NCBI RefSeq assembly: GCF_018882295.1
Contig: NZ_JACVOR010000001.1
Location: 124,001-188,000 of the forward strand
Length of the DNA: 64,000 nucleotides
Source: Polynucleobacter sp. 80A-SIGWE
Lineage (GTDB): Bacteria > Pseudomonadota > Gammaproteobacteria > Burkholderiales > Burkholderiaceae
Direction: 5' to 3'
Shown: piece by piece, positions 18,919 to 27,514 of the stretch
How positions within the stretch are numbered: position 1 is the first letter of the stretch
How the letters are laid out: every line of letters begins with the position of its first letter
The notes under the pieces: model-generated
Told to the model about the DNA's origin: nothing
The model's input: the letters and a program-made list of their open reading frames with translations, nothing else
Database searches by the model: none
Position numbers and translations under genes: made by a program

Positions 18919-19739
18919 TGGGGGCAAAAATAAGTAGATCGCTGACCTTGGACTATTTGCTTTATCAGCGTCTTGCATACCTTACAAGGCTGGTCTTTAC
19001 GATCGTAGACTTTGGTTTGCACCATGAAGTGTCCTGGGTCACCTTCGCTATTTACAAAGTCTTTTAAGGTGCTACCGCCGGCAGCAATTGCTTTTTTCAA
19101 AATCAATCTCACTGCAGCAGCGAGTCGAGAGCACTGCGGACGCGTTAATTTTCCAGCAGCTTTTGCCGGATGAATTCCCGCCTCAAATAAACTCTCTGAG
19201 CAATAGATATTGCCAACACCCACTACAGCTTGGCCTGCCAATAGAAATTGCTTCACGGCAACACTGCGCTTACGTGAACATTGATATAAAACATCTGCAC
19301 CAAGTTCACCCTCAAACTCGGATGAAAAAGGTTCGACCCCGAGTTTTTGTAAAAGCGCGTTGCTCTCAATCGGCCCCTTGGATTTTGGATGCCACAAAAC
19401 GGCACCAAACTTTCTGGGATCATGCAAACGCAAACTCAGCTTGCCAAACTCAAAGGTCACTCGAGCATGCGTCTTTAATGGATCACTGCCGGGCAACACT
19501 CTCAAGGTTCCCGTCATTCCTAGGTGTAGCAACAGATATCCGGCATCAAACTCCATTAAGAGGTATTTACCTCGGCGCTCAATTCCCAAGACTTTCTGAC
19601 CAGAAAGCAGCGTATTTAAATTGCTCGGCACTGGCCAACGCAAGCGACCATCAATAATTTTGACCGTGCTTACACTGCGACCTTCTAAATGGGGCGCAAT
19701 ACCCAATCGGGTAACTTCGACTTCTGGAAGTTCTGGCAT
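18903..19739 (-). CDS. mutM: Formamidopyrimidine-DNA glycosylase
   Basis: Excises 8-oxoguanine and ring-opened purines, then cleaves the abasic site. The 278-residue protein begins MPELPEVEV with the catalytic Pro2 and Glu3. It has the conserved helix-two-turn-helix region GVGNIYCSESLF and ends in a zinc finger (CKVCKTL..CPQC). Its stop overlaps the mutY start, so both glycosylases of the 8-oxoG repair pathway are translated as a pair here. Confidence 0.97.
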   Translation of the reverse strand: MPELPEVEVTRLGIAPHLEGRSVSTVKIIDGRLRWPVPSNLNTLLSGQKVLGIERRGKYLLMEFDAGYLLLHLGMTGTLRVLPGSDPLKTHARVTFEFGKLSLRLHDPRKFGAVLWHPKSKGPIESNALLQKLGVEPFSSEFEGELGADVLYQCSRKRSVAVKQFLLAGQAVVGVGNIYCSESLFEAGIHPAKAAGKLTRPQCSRLAAAVRLILKKAIAAGGSTLKDFVNSEGDPGHFMVQTKVYDRKDQPCKVCKTLIKQIVQGQRSTYFCPQCQKR

Positions 19740-19774
19740 AAATGGATTGTAGATTCGCGGATTAGAATGTGCTC

Positions 19775-21262
19775 ATGACCAAATTTTCATTAAAGCCTTC
19801 TTTAAGGGCCTTATTGCTCGTAGCTGGACTTGGATTAAGTCTTTCCTCCAATAATGCCGGCGCCAAAACTAGCAGCCTGGATAGCGGTCAAGCCGTATTC
19901 GAGGTTTTAGCCTCAGAAATCGCCCTGCAACGCGGTGAAGCTGGCTTAGCCTACAACACCTATTTAGAGCTTGCTCGACAGCTAGATGACCCTCGTTTGG
20001 CCCAAAGAGCTATGGAGATTGCCATTACAGCAGGCGCTCCCGATCAAGCACTTCAAGCAGCTCAAGCTTGGGATAGCTTGGCGGGGCCAAAACAAACTAA
20101 GCCCAAAGAAGTGCTTGTCACGCTCTTAATTCTGAATCAACGCTGGTCAGATGCAGTCAAGCCTGCGATCTCACTATTAAATCAGCAGACACCAGCGCAA
20201 CGTGAAATTACTTTGTTACAGATTCAGGCGCTACTAGCCAAGGCCACTGATGAATCAGAAGCTTTAAGGGCTTTTTATGAAATCGTTTCAGCAGTAAAAC
20301 CCGAACCCAAAGATCCGGGGCTACTCTACACCTACGCAATGTCTGCTGAAAAGTCAGGACAAATCGAAGTTATGGAGAAAACTCTGCGCGACATCTTGCG
20401 CAAGAATCCAAATGACGTTAATAGTCTTAACGCACTTGGTTACTCGCTAGCTGATCGTAACCAGAAATTGCCAGAAGCATTTAAGCTCATTAGCAAAGCG
20501 CATCAACTCTCTCCTAAAGATGGATTTATTTTGGATAGTCTTGGTTGGGTCAACTTTCGCATGGGTAAAAATGCGTTAGCGCTTGAACAACTGCAACAAG
20601 CATTTAACATCAAGCCCGAGGCAGACATTGCTGCGCATATTGGCGAAGTCTTGTGGGTCATGAATCGCCCAATCGAGGCGGAAGATATGTGGCGCAAAGG
20701 CCAGCAATTAGATGCCAACAATCCTACTCTCAAAGAAACTTTGAAGCGCTTAAAGCCAGATTGGTCTGTTGCGGATGCAGCCCTCAAAGGCTCATGGGAT
20801 GGGCGTTTCGCGGTAAAGGTCACCGGACTCACTGAGAGCAAAAATCAAGGTGGCTCAGGTGGATTTACATTGACTCAAGATGCGCTGACTGATGTATTGG
20901 AAATTCGCAATCCTGTTGGCGGATCAATTGCCAAGATTACGATTAAACCCGGTGAGGCAATTCTTGAACGTGACGGTCAATTAACAACAGCCATTGATGC
21001 CGACACCCTGATTCAAAATGCATTGGGACTTCCACTACCAGCTCGCGGTTTATCTGACTGGTTGCGCGGAAAAACCCGCCCTGGTAGCAATGCAAGCGTG
21101 GAGCGAAATGCAAAAGGTCAAGTCAGCAAAATTACGCAAGATGGCTGGACCTTAAATTACAACTGGAATAATTCTCAGCAATTAGAAAAACTGACGATGA
21201 CTCGCAGCTCTAATATCGGGTCGATTGATATTCGCTTGGTCTTCGATACTCCGAATGAGTGA
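19775..21262 (+). CDS. TPR protein fused to a LolB-like domain
   Basis: One uninterrupted frame of 495 residues. A signal peptide (hydrophobic about 10-25, no lipobox cysteine) leads into TPR-like helices over about residues 40-325 (LNALGYSLADRNQKLPEAF, LDSLGWVNFRMGKNALALE). Residues about 335-495 match the outer-membrane lipoprotein insertion protein LolB: the W.GRFAV start, LEIRNPVGG, ALGLPLPARGLSDWLRG and GWTLNY..LEKLTM..IDIRLVF. Relatives carry separate TPR and lolB genes at this spot, between mutM and ispE. A GTG six bases upstream is an alternative start. The LolB part has no anchor of its own. Confidence 0.8.
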   Translation: MTKFSLKPSLRALLLVAGLGLSLSSNNAGAKTSSLDSGQAVFEVLASEIALQRGEAGLAYNTYLELARQLDDPRLAQRAMEIAITAGAPDQALQAAQAWDSLAGPKQTKPKEVLVTLLILNQRWSDAVKPAISLLNQQTPAQREITLLQIQALLAKATDESEALRAFYEIVSAVKPEPKDPGLLYTYAMSAEKSGQIEVMEKTLRDILRKNPNDVNSLNALGYSLADRNQKLPEAFKLISKAHQLSPKDGFILDSLGWVNFRMGKNALALEQLQQAFNIKPEADIAAHIGEVLWVMNRPIEAEDMWRKGQQLDANNPTLKETLKRLKPDWSVADAALKGSWDGRFAVKVTGLTESKNQGGSGGFTLTQDALTDVLEIRNPVGGSIAKITIKPGEAILERDGQLTTAIDADTLIQNALGLPLPARGLSDWLRGKTRPGSNASVERNAKGQVSKITQDGWTLNYNWNNSQQLEKLTMTRSSNIGSIDIRLVFDTPNE

Positions 21263-21272
21263 AGTACGAATG

Positions 21273-22145
21273 ATGAGTAATGCGATAGAACTTCGTTGCC
21301 CCGCAAAGCTCAATCTTTTTCTACATATTGTTGGGCGCCGTAATGATGGCTACCATCTACTGCAATCTGTTTTTCAGCTGATTGACTGGTGTGATGTCCT
21401 CACCTTGAAGCTCATTCCAGAGAACGAGGTTCGCCGCATCAATCCCATTCCTGGAGTACCCCCTGAGCAAGACTTGGTCGTTCGCGCAGCCCAACTTCTC
21501 AAAGAGCACTGCAAGGTTGATCGGGGGATTGAGATCAGCCTTGAGAAAAATATTCCAATGGGAGCCGGCCTTGGTGGTGGATCCTCTGATGCGGCATCCA
21601 CCCTCATCGGTCTTAATGCGCTCTGGGATCTGCATCTCGATATCGCTACCCTTTGCCAACTTGGCCTCAGACTTGGTGCTGATGTGCCCTTTTTCATCTT
21701 TGGCCAAAATGCCTTTGTTGAGGGGGTTGGAGAGAAATTACAGGCAATTTCCTTGGAAACCCAAGACTTTGTGGTGATCTTCCCCAACCAGGGGATTGCC
21801 ACTGCTCAGATTTTTCAAGACCCTCAATTGACCCGAGATCACGCTCCGATTACAATAGATCGCTTTCTTGCATCGCCAAGCTCATATCAGTCAAATGATT
21901 GTCAGGCGGTAGCGGTGCAGAAATGTCCTGAAGTGAAGCAAGCATTAGATTGGATTTACGAGGCAGTGCCAAACTCGGCGCCTTGCATGTCCGGCTCTGG
22001 AAGTAGCGTTTTTGCCGCCTTAGACCCTAAGACGGACATCGCGAATCTGGAAATTCTTCTGCAAAATCTTCCAAAAGGATGGATAGGTCGAATTGTTCGG
22101 GGGCTAAATAAAAATCCCGCTTACAATTTGATTTCTTCAGATTGA
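21273..22145 (+). CDS. ispE: 4-diphosphocytidyl-2-C-methyl-D-erythritol kinase
   Basis: GHMP kinase of the MEP isoprenoid pathway. The product (about 290 residues) has the substrate motif PAKLNLFLHIVGRRNDGYH, the ATP-binding glycine loop PMGAGLGGGSSDAA and the C-terminal SGSGSSVFA motif. The exact start is unclear: ATGs at 21255, 21270 and 21273 are in frame. The last gives an N-terminus of normal length; the first would overlap the TPR-LolB gene by 8 bp. It is followed within 5 bp by tRNA-Gln and then prs, the usual order. Confidence 0.95.
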   Translation: MSNAIELRCPAKLNLFLHIVGRRNDGYHLLQSVFQLIDWCDVLTLKLIPENEVRRINPIPGVPPEQDLVVRAAQLLKEHCKVDRGIEISLEKNIPMGAGLGGGSSDAASTLIGLNALWDLHLDIATLCQLGLRLGADVPFFIFGQNAFVEGVGEKLQAISLETQDFVVIFPNQGIATAQIFQDPQLTRDHAPITIDRFLASPSSYQSNDCQAVAVQKCPEVKQALDWIYEAVPNSAPCMSGSGSSVFAALDPKTDIANLEILLQNLPKGWIGRIVRGLNKNPAYNLISSD

Positions 22146-22150
22146 CCTGT

Positions 22151-22227
22151 AGGGGAATCGCCAAGCTGGTTAAGGCACTGGATTTTGATTCCAGCATGCG
22201 AAGGTTCGAATCCTTCTTCCCCTGCCA
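22151..22227 (+). tRNA. tRNA-Gln (anticodon TTG)
   Basis: A 77-nt cloverleaf with encoded CCA. The acceptor stem AGGGGAA pairs perfectly with TTCCCCT, followed by discriminator G and CCA. The D arm is GCC...GGC. The anticodon stem CTGGA/TCCAG encloses loop TTTTGAT, giving anticodon TTG (reads CAA and CAG). The T arm contains GGTTCGAATCC. Its place between ispE and prs is conserved in related genomes. Confidence 0.97.
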
Positions 22228-22288
22228 ACTACTGTAGATAAGACCAAAAGACATCCATTCGACCCCTACCAAAATTCCAAAATCACCT

Positions 22289-23257
22289 ATGTCCGCCCCA
22301 ATGAACGCTGATTTACTGACTCTTTTCACAGGCAATGCAAATCCGGTTTTGGCCCATGCGGTAGCCAAAGAGCTCAATCTCCCAATGGGAAAAGCATTTG
22401 TTGGTCGATTCTCTGATGGTGAAATTCAGGTAGAAATTCAAGAAAACGTTCGCGGTAAGAACGTGGTTGTTATCCAATCCACTTGCGCTCCAACGAACGA
22501 TAGTTTGATGGAACTCATGATCATGATTGATGCCCTAAAACGAGCATCAGCAAGCCGCATAACCGCAGTGATCCCTTACTTCGGTTACGCCAGACAAGAT
22601 CGCCGCCCACGCTCAGCTCGGGTTGCTATCTCAGCCAGAATCGTTGCAAACATGCTCCAGTCCGTTGCTGGCGTTGAGCGTGTTTTAACCATGGATCTCC
22701 ATGCCGACCAAATTCAGGGCTTCTTCGATATCCCAGTAGATAACATTTATGCCTCCCCAGTTCTATTGGCAGATTTAGAAGCTCAAAAAACCAAAAAAGA
22801 TCTCATCATCGTTTCGCCAGATATCGGCGGTGTGGTTCGCGCCCGTGCGATGGCCAAGCAATTGGGTACAGATTTGGCAATTATTGATAAACGCCGCCCC
22901 AAGGCAAACGTGTCAGAAGTAATGCACCTTATCGGCGAAGTAGAAGGCCGCCATTGCGTCATCATGGATGACATCATTGATACCGGCGGAACGCTCTGTA
23001 AAGCCGCTGAGGCGCTAAAAGAGCGAGGCGCTAAGGGCGTTACCGCTTACTGTACGCATGCCGTCCTTTCCGGCGGTGCTGTGGCCCGTATTGCTGCCTC
23101 AGAATTAGATGAATTAGTCGTTACTGACACCATTCCATTGACCCCAGAGGCAATGAAAGTGGCAAAAATTCGTCAATTAAGCGTTGCCCCCATCCTTGCT
23201 GAGACCCTTTCCCGCATTAGTAAGGGTGATTCAGTGATGTCGATGTTCGCTGAATAA
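22289..23257 (+). CDS. prs: Ribose-phosphate pyrophosphokinase
   Basis: Makes PRPP from ribose-5-phosphate and ATP, feeding purine, pyrimidine, histidine, tryptophan and NAD synthesis. The 322-residue protein has the N-terminal ATP-site segment [12 protein letters not shown], the [12 protein letters not shown] flexible-loop region, and the PRPP-binding signature [13 protein letters not shown] near residue 230. It lies after tRNA-Gln and is followed by a strong 11-bp hairpin that may end part of the transcription before rplY. Confidence 0.97.
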   Translation: MSAPMNADLLTLFTGNANPVLAHAVAKELNLPMGKAFVGRFSDGEIQVEIQENVRGKNVVVIQSTCAPTNDSLMELMIMIDALKRASASRITAVIPYFGYARQDRRPRSARVAISARIVANMLQSVAGVERVLTMDLHADQIQGFFDIPVDNIYASPVLLADLEAQKTKKDLIIVSPDIGGVVRARAMAKQLGTDLAIIDKRRPKANVSEVMHLIGEVEGRHCVIMDDIIDTGGTLCKAAEALKERGAKGVTAYCTHAVLSGGAVARIAASELDELVVTDTIPLTPEAMKVAKIRQLSVAPILAETLSRISKGDSVMSMFAE

Positions 23258-23300
23258 GCCAAAAACAGCGTTTCTACCCCTGTTTTTGGCAGTTTTGAGC
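23258..23300 (+). terminator. Strong hairpin downstream of prs
   Basis: The perfect 11-bp inverted repeat GCCAAAAACAG (23258-23268) and CTGTTTTTGGC (23280-23290) begins immediately after the prs stop codon. The downstream sequence is AGTTTTGAG, only modestly T-rich. It could act as an attenuator or transcript-stabilising 3' hairpin rather than a strong intrinsic terminator. Confidence 0.6.
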
Positions 23301-23331
23301 CTTTTCTAGGCAAAAACTGTCATTCCCACGA

Positions 23332-23337
23332 TATAAT
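23332..23337 (+). promoter_or_regulatory. Probable -10 element for rplY
   Basis: A perfect TATAAT lies 57 nt before the rplY ATG, within the gap after the prs hairpin. No good -35 hexamer is visible at 16-18 nt upstream, so the promoter call rests on the -10 and on the position between a hairpin and a ribosomal protein gene. Confidence 0.45.
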
Positions 23338-23393
23338 CAAAGGCTTTTCTGTTTGGTCGCGAACGGAAATTAACCTTAATTTAGGAATTCGAT

Positions 23394-24035
23394 ATGAAAG
23401 TAGTAGCCTTTGAAAGAAGCGTACAGGGAACGGGTGCGAGCCGCCGTCTGCGCAACTCCGGTAAAACTCCGGGCATCATCTACGGCGGTAAAGACGCCGC
23501 AACTGTAATTGAGTTGGATCACAACGCACTGTTTCATGCTCTCCGCAAGGAAGCATTCCACTCATCTATCCTTGATCTCGAAATCGGCGGCAAAGCACAA
23601 AAAGTGTTGTTGCGCGATTACCAGATGCACCCATTTAAGCCTTTGGTTCTGCACATCGACTTCCAGCGCGTTTCTGCGACTGAAAAAGTTCATATGCGCG
23701 TTCCATTGCACTTCATCAATGCTGAGACTTCAGCTGCAGTGAAATTGCAAGGCGCTGTAATCAGCCACATCTCAACTGAATTGGAAGTTTCTTGCTTGCC
23801 AGCAGACTTGCCAGAGTTCATTGAAGTGGATCTGAACAAGATTGAAGTTGGTCATGGTATCCACGCTAAAGATATCGCATTGCCAAAAGGCGTTACTTTG
23901 GTATTGCATATTGAGCAAGAGAACCCAGTATTAGCTAACGCACGTATCCCAGCAGTGAAATCTGCCGATACTGAACCTGCTCCTGCTGCAGCTGCTGCGG
24001 CTCCTGCTGCTGAAGCTCCAAAGGACAAAGCTTAA
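23394..24035 (+). CDS. rplY: 50S ribosomal protein L25/general stress protein Ctc
   Basis: 5S rRNA-binding ribosomal protein. The 213-residue protein has the L25 domain at about 1-90 ([34 protein letters not shown]) and the C-terminal TL5/Ctc domain to about 185, so it is the long form. The tail is low-complexity Ala/Pro with charged end (about residues 190-213), encoded by GCT/CCT repeats. A hairpin terminator follows. The gene sits between prs and pth as in most proteobacteria. Confidence 0.96.
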   Translation: MKVVAFERSVQGTGASRRLRNSGKTPGIIYGGKDAATVIELDHNALFHALRKEAFHSSILDLEIGGKAQKVLLRDYQMHPFKPLVLHIDFQRVSATEKVHMRVPLHFINAETSAAVKLQGAVISHISTELEVSCLPADLPEFIEVDLNKIEVGHGIHAKDIALPKGVTLVLHIEQENPVLANARIPAVKSADTEPAPAAAAAAPAAEAPKDKA

Positions 24036-24066
24036 TTACTTAAGCCTTATCTTTGCGACAGAGGAA

Positions 24067-24094
24067 GCCCGCTTACAAGCGGGTTTTCTTTTTT
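24067..24094 (+). terminator. Rho-independent terminator after rplY
   Basis: Stem CCCGCT/AGCGGG with a TACA loop at 24068-24083, followed by TTTTCTTTTTT. It lies 32 bp after the rplY stop and about 30 bp before pth, so pth probably depends on read-through or its own start site. Confidence 0.85.
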
Positions 24095-24125
24095 GCGGAA
24101 ATGCTTTTATCCTTAAGCACTCATC

Positions 24126-24722
24126 ATGACTAAATTAATTGTTGGCCTCGGTAATCCTGGCGAAGAACACATAGAAGATCGGCACAATGCTGGCTTTTGG
24201 TTTGTTGACGCCCTTGCAAAACAATTGAGCACCCGCTTTGAAGCTGAAAAACGTTTTCATGGGAAAGTAGCAAAGGCTAAATGGGAAGGTGAAGATCTTT
24301 TCTTACTTAAGCCCAGCACTTATATGAACCTCAGCGGTCAAGCTGTAGGGGCTCTGTGTCGCTTCCATAAAATTACATCCAAAGATGTGCTGGTAGTACA
24401 AGATGAGCTTGATCTCAAGCCCGGTACAGCCCGTATCAAGCTCGGTGGTGGCACTGGTGGGCACAACGGCTTGAAAGATATACAAGCTCACCTAGGAACG
24501 CCTGAATACTGGCGTCTGCGCCTAGGTATTGGTCACCCTCGAGATCTTGCTGCGGAAGGCGCGCGCGTAATGGATGTTGCCGACTATGTATTGAGAAGGC
24601 CTTTACAGGCAGAGCAAAAACAGATTGATGCCAGTATTGAGGATGGCTTAAAAATTCTCGGATTATTTATGAAGGGTGACACTCAGTCAGCAATGCTGGA
24701 GTTGCATTCAAAAACGAATTAG
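24126..24722 (+). CDS. pth: Peptidyl-tRNA hydrolase
   Basis: Recycles tRNA from prematurely released peptidyl-tRNA. The 198-residue protein has the family start LIVGLGNPGEEH, catalytic His20 in DRHNAGF, the KPSTYMNLSG block, and the GGTGGHNGLKDI and RLRLGIGHP motifs. The gene ends 4 bp from the convergent ferredoxin gene with no clear terminator between them. Confidence 0.97.
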   Translation: MTKLIVGLGNPGEEHIEDRHNAGFWFVDALAKQLSTRFEAEKRFHGKVAKAKWEGEDLFLLKPSTYMNLSGQAVGALCRFHKITSKDVLVVQDELDLKPGTARIKLGGGTGGHNGLKDIQAHLGTPEYWRLRLGIGHPRDLAAEGARVMDVADYVLRRPLQAEQKQIDASIEDGLKILGLFMKGDTQSAMLELHSKTN

Positions 24723-24726
24723 CGCG

Positions 24727-25005
<279 letters not shown>

Positions 25006-25014
25006 CTACCAGCC

Positions 25015-25509
25015 TTACTCTTTGCTCTTGTTCGCTTCGATCTTTTTGACCAACCACTTTTCTACGGATGGAAATACGAACTTACTCACATCTCCGCCCA
25101 TTGAAGCAATCTCACGCACAAAGGTACCGGAGATAAACTGATATTGATCGGATGGCGTAAGGAATAGTGTTTCAACATCAGGCAATAAATAGCGATTCAT
25201 GCCGGCCATCTGAAACTCATATTCAAAATCAGATACTGCGCGCAAACCACGCACAATCACACGCGCATTGTGCTCACGCGCAAAGTCTTTTAATAAGCCT
25301 GTAAAGCCAACAATCTTTACATTGGAATAATGACCGAGCACTTCTTTGGCGATTTCAATGCGTTCTTCTAAATTAAAGAAAGGGCGTTTGCTACGACTAT
25401 CAGCCACACCAACAATCAGTTCACCAAAAATGCTTGAGGCGCGACGCACCAAGTCCTCGTGACCACGAGTAAAGGGATCAAATGTTCCGGGGTATACAGC
25501 TACAGTCAT
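25015..25509 (-). CDS. coaD: Pantetheine-phosphate adenylyltransferase
   Basis: Fourth step of CoA synthesis, adenylating 4'-phosphopantetheine. The 164-residue protein has the nucleotidyltransferase motif [15 protein letters not shown] near the N-terminus and the [10 protein letters not shown] (ISSTxxR-like) motif near residue 128. It is the normal length. It sits between rsmD and the ferredoxin gene, a common arrangement. The type III pantothenate kinase for the same pathway is at 60921-61742. Confidence 0.96.
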   Translation of the reverse strand: MTVAVYPGTFDPFTRGHEDLVRRASSIFGELIVGVADSRSKRPFFNLEERIEIAKEVLGHYSNVKIVGFTGLLKDFAREHNARVIVRGLRAVSDFEYEFQMAGMNRYLLPDVETLFLTPSDQYQFISGTFVREIASMGGDVSKFVFPSVEKWLVKKIEANKSKE

Positions 25510-25545
25510 AACGCTCCTAAGGCTTTTTCGGCTACAGGCAAGAGT

Positions 25546-26151
25546 TTAGTCCCTCTTCGAGCGAAATAGACAAGCTTTTACCTGCCCAGCCTCTAAGTAT
25601 TTTCCACAATGCCAGTCCGGCACTAAAGCCTCAATCTGCTCACGAGAGCGACTGGCCGGAAACTCCACGTAAATCCCCCCGCCAGCGCTGTCATCGCAAA
25701 CGCGAGCAGCCTCTATCAGCGCTTGGTTTAATAAGCCCTCTTCTTGAAAGGGTGGATCTATAAAAATCAGATTGCTTGAACGATCGGCTTGTTGCTTTAA
25801 AAACTCCAAACTATCTCGGTGCAAAATTTCGACCACTCCGGGAGCGGGAGATGACTGAAGCAAAGCAAAGTTTGCCAAAAGCTTTGAATAGGCCTTCTTA
25901 TCTTGTTCTAGCAAGGTCACTGAATGAGCATGTCGTGAGGCTGCTTCAAAACCTAAAACTCCGGTACCGGCAAACAAATCCAAGCACTTCAAACCCACTA
26001 GATCCTGCCCGAGCCAATTAAATAAAGTTTCACGAACACGATCTGTGGTGGGGCGTAGACCAGATAGATCCAACACACTCAGCAAACGACTACGCCACAC
26101 TCCACCAATAATGCGGATTTTCTGAGGGAGCTCGGAACGCTTGCCTGGCAC
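25546..26151 (-). CDS. rsmD: 16S rRNA (guanine(966)-N(2))-methyltransferase RsmD
   Basis: Methylates G966 of 16S rRNA in the 30S subunit. The 201-residue Rossmann-fold methyltransferase has the SAM motif LDLFAGTGVLGFEAASR and the catalytic FIDPPF (DPPF) motif near residue 134. The N-terminal RIIGGVWRSRLL block is typical of the family. It follows the M16 peptidase genes by 16 bp and precedes coaD. Confidence 0.95.
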   Translation of the reverse strand: MPGKRSELPQKIRIIGGVWRSRLLSVLDLSGLRPTTDRVRETLFNWLGQDLVGLKCLDLFAGTGVLGFEAASRHAHSVTLLEQDKKAYSKLLANFALLQSSPAPGVVEILHRDSLEFLKQQADRSSNLIFIDPPFQEEGLLNQALIEAARVCDDSAGGGIYVEFPASRSREQIEALVPDWHCGKYLEAGQVKACLFRSKRD

Positions 26152-26167
26152 AGCGGACTTAACTGGC

Positions 26168-27514
26168 TTATTTATTTTTAGCCCCCAAGACCACGATCTT
26201 CATTCGATCCATGGCTAAGTATTTTTGGAACGCTGCCTTTACTTGCTCAAGGCTGACCGCTTCCACTTGCTTAGTCCATACCTCCATCGTATCGAGAGGC
26301 AAATTGTTCCAGGCAATTGAGGAAACGTTATCCAGCAACTTGCGATTGTTATCAATTCTCAAGGGGTAGCCATTAATCAAATTTGCTTTAGCGGCATCGA
26401 GCTCAGATTGTGCGGGTCCATCAGCAATAAATTGCGCAATGGAAGAGCTCATCACCTCTAGCGCCAGAGCTGCCTGATCATTCTTGGTTTGCAAGCCCGC
26501 CTGAAATATTCCCGCATCCTTACCGGGAGCAAAGTAACTGAATACGCTATAGGCGAGACCGCGCTTTTCTCGAACCTCTGACATGAGACGGGATACAAAG
26601 CCACCGCCGCCTAAGATATAGTTTCCGACTAGCAATGGAAAATAATCAGGATTACTCCGGGTTACCGCAGTCATACCCATGGCGATATGCGCTTGCTGCG
26701 AATCAAATGGAATGGTGACTTCGCGTTGACTTAAAGGCTCAACTGGTGAACGCTCAAACTCTGGCAACTTGGCAATAGCAGGACCAGACTGAGGCACTCT
26801 TTGCAATAAACCCTGAACAATTTCAGCTGCCTCTGCTTTGCTCACATCGCCCACGATGCTGACAATCATTCGATCGCCGCAGTAAAACTGTTTATGAAAC
26901 TGCTGCAAGTCAGTTGCGCTGATATTGGCAATACTTTGCACTGTTGGAGAATTAGCTAACGGATAATTCCCATAAACCGATTTTCTAAAACGGCGATCCA
27001 AAACAGACTCGGGCTTTGTCTCTGCTTCGAGCAATGCAGTAGTCATTCTCTGCTTCTCACGCGCCAGGATTTTGGCATCATAAGTAGGCGCACTCAACAT
27101 CGCCGACGCCAATTGAACAGCGCGATCACGCAAATCTTTGCGACTCAAAGTCCGAATACGCATGGCGGCACGCTCACCGCTGACAGAAACACCAAGGTTT
27201 GCACCCAAGTCGGCAATCTCATCAGCAATCTGCGCCTCAGTCAGTAAACCTTTTTCAGACTTAGCGCCATAGTTCATCAGCTGACCAACTACTGTTGCTA
27301 AGCCGCTCTTTGCCGCTGGATCATAACGATCGCCAGCATCAATACTGATTTCAATATCTACCATCGGCAACGCTTTAGTTTGAACGAGGTAGGCTTGCGC
27401 GCCCTTGACGGACTCTAGTTTTTCAATCGGCAATATCGCATAGGCGGAGGTACTGACCCCAGCTATCAGAGCGAATACAAGACTAATTTGCTTGATTAAT
27501 TTATTTAGCAGCAC
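26168..27514 (-). CDS. M16 peptidase-like protein, non-catalytic partner
   Basis: A 448-residue member of the insulinase/processing peptidase family with a signal peptide (hydrophobic region, then STSAYA). At the position of the zinc motif it reads SGLATVVGQLMNYGAK, so HxxEH is missing. It keeps the C-terminal EKRGLAYSVFSYF element found in non-catalytic subunits. I prefer the GTG at 27514, which has GGAG six bases upstream; an ATG at 27538 has no such site. It overlaps the catalytic M16 gene by 14 bp, so the two likely form a heterodimeric periplasmic protease. Confidence 0.88.
   Translation of the reverse strand: MLLNKLIKQISLVFALIAGVSTSAYAILPIEKLESVKGAQAYLVQTKALPMVDIEISIDAGDRYDPAAKSGLATVVGQLMNYGAKSEKGLLTEAQIADEIADLGANLGVSVSGERAAMRIRTLSRKDLRDRAVQLASAMLSAPTYDAKILAREKQRMTTALLEAETKPESVLDRRFRKSVYGNYPLANSPTVQSIANISATDLQQFHKQFYCGDRMIVSIVGDVSKAEAAEIVQGLLQRVPQSGPAIAKLPEFERSPVEPLSQREVTIPFDSQQAHIAMGMTAVTRSNPDYFPLLVGNYILGGGGFVSRLMSEVREKRGLAYSVFSYFAPGKDAGIFQAGLQTKNDQAALALEVMSSSIAQFIADGPAQSELDAAKANLINGYPLRIDNNRKLLDNVSSIAWNNLPLDTMEVWTKQVEAVSLEQVKAAFQKYLAMDRMKIVVLGAKNK

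Noticed and set aside
23941..24035. GCT/CCT-rich repeat-like DNA at the end of rplY
   Set aside because: It simply encodes the Ala/Pro-rich tail common in long L25 proteins; no precise tandem unit is present.
26168..27514. M16 homologue without HxxEH as a possible decayed gene
   Set aside because: The frame is intact, has a signal peptide and keeps the features of non-catalytic M16B subunits; pairing with the catalytic gene is normal.
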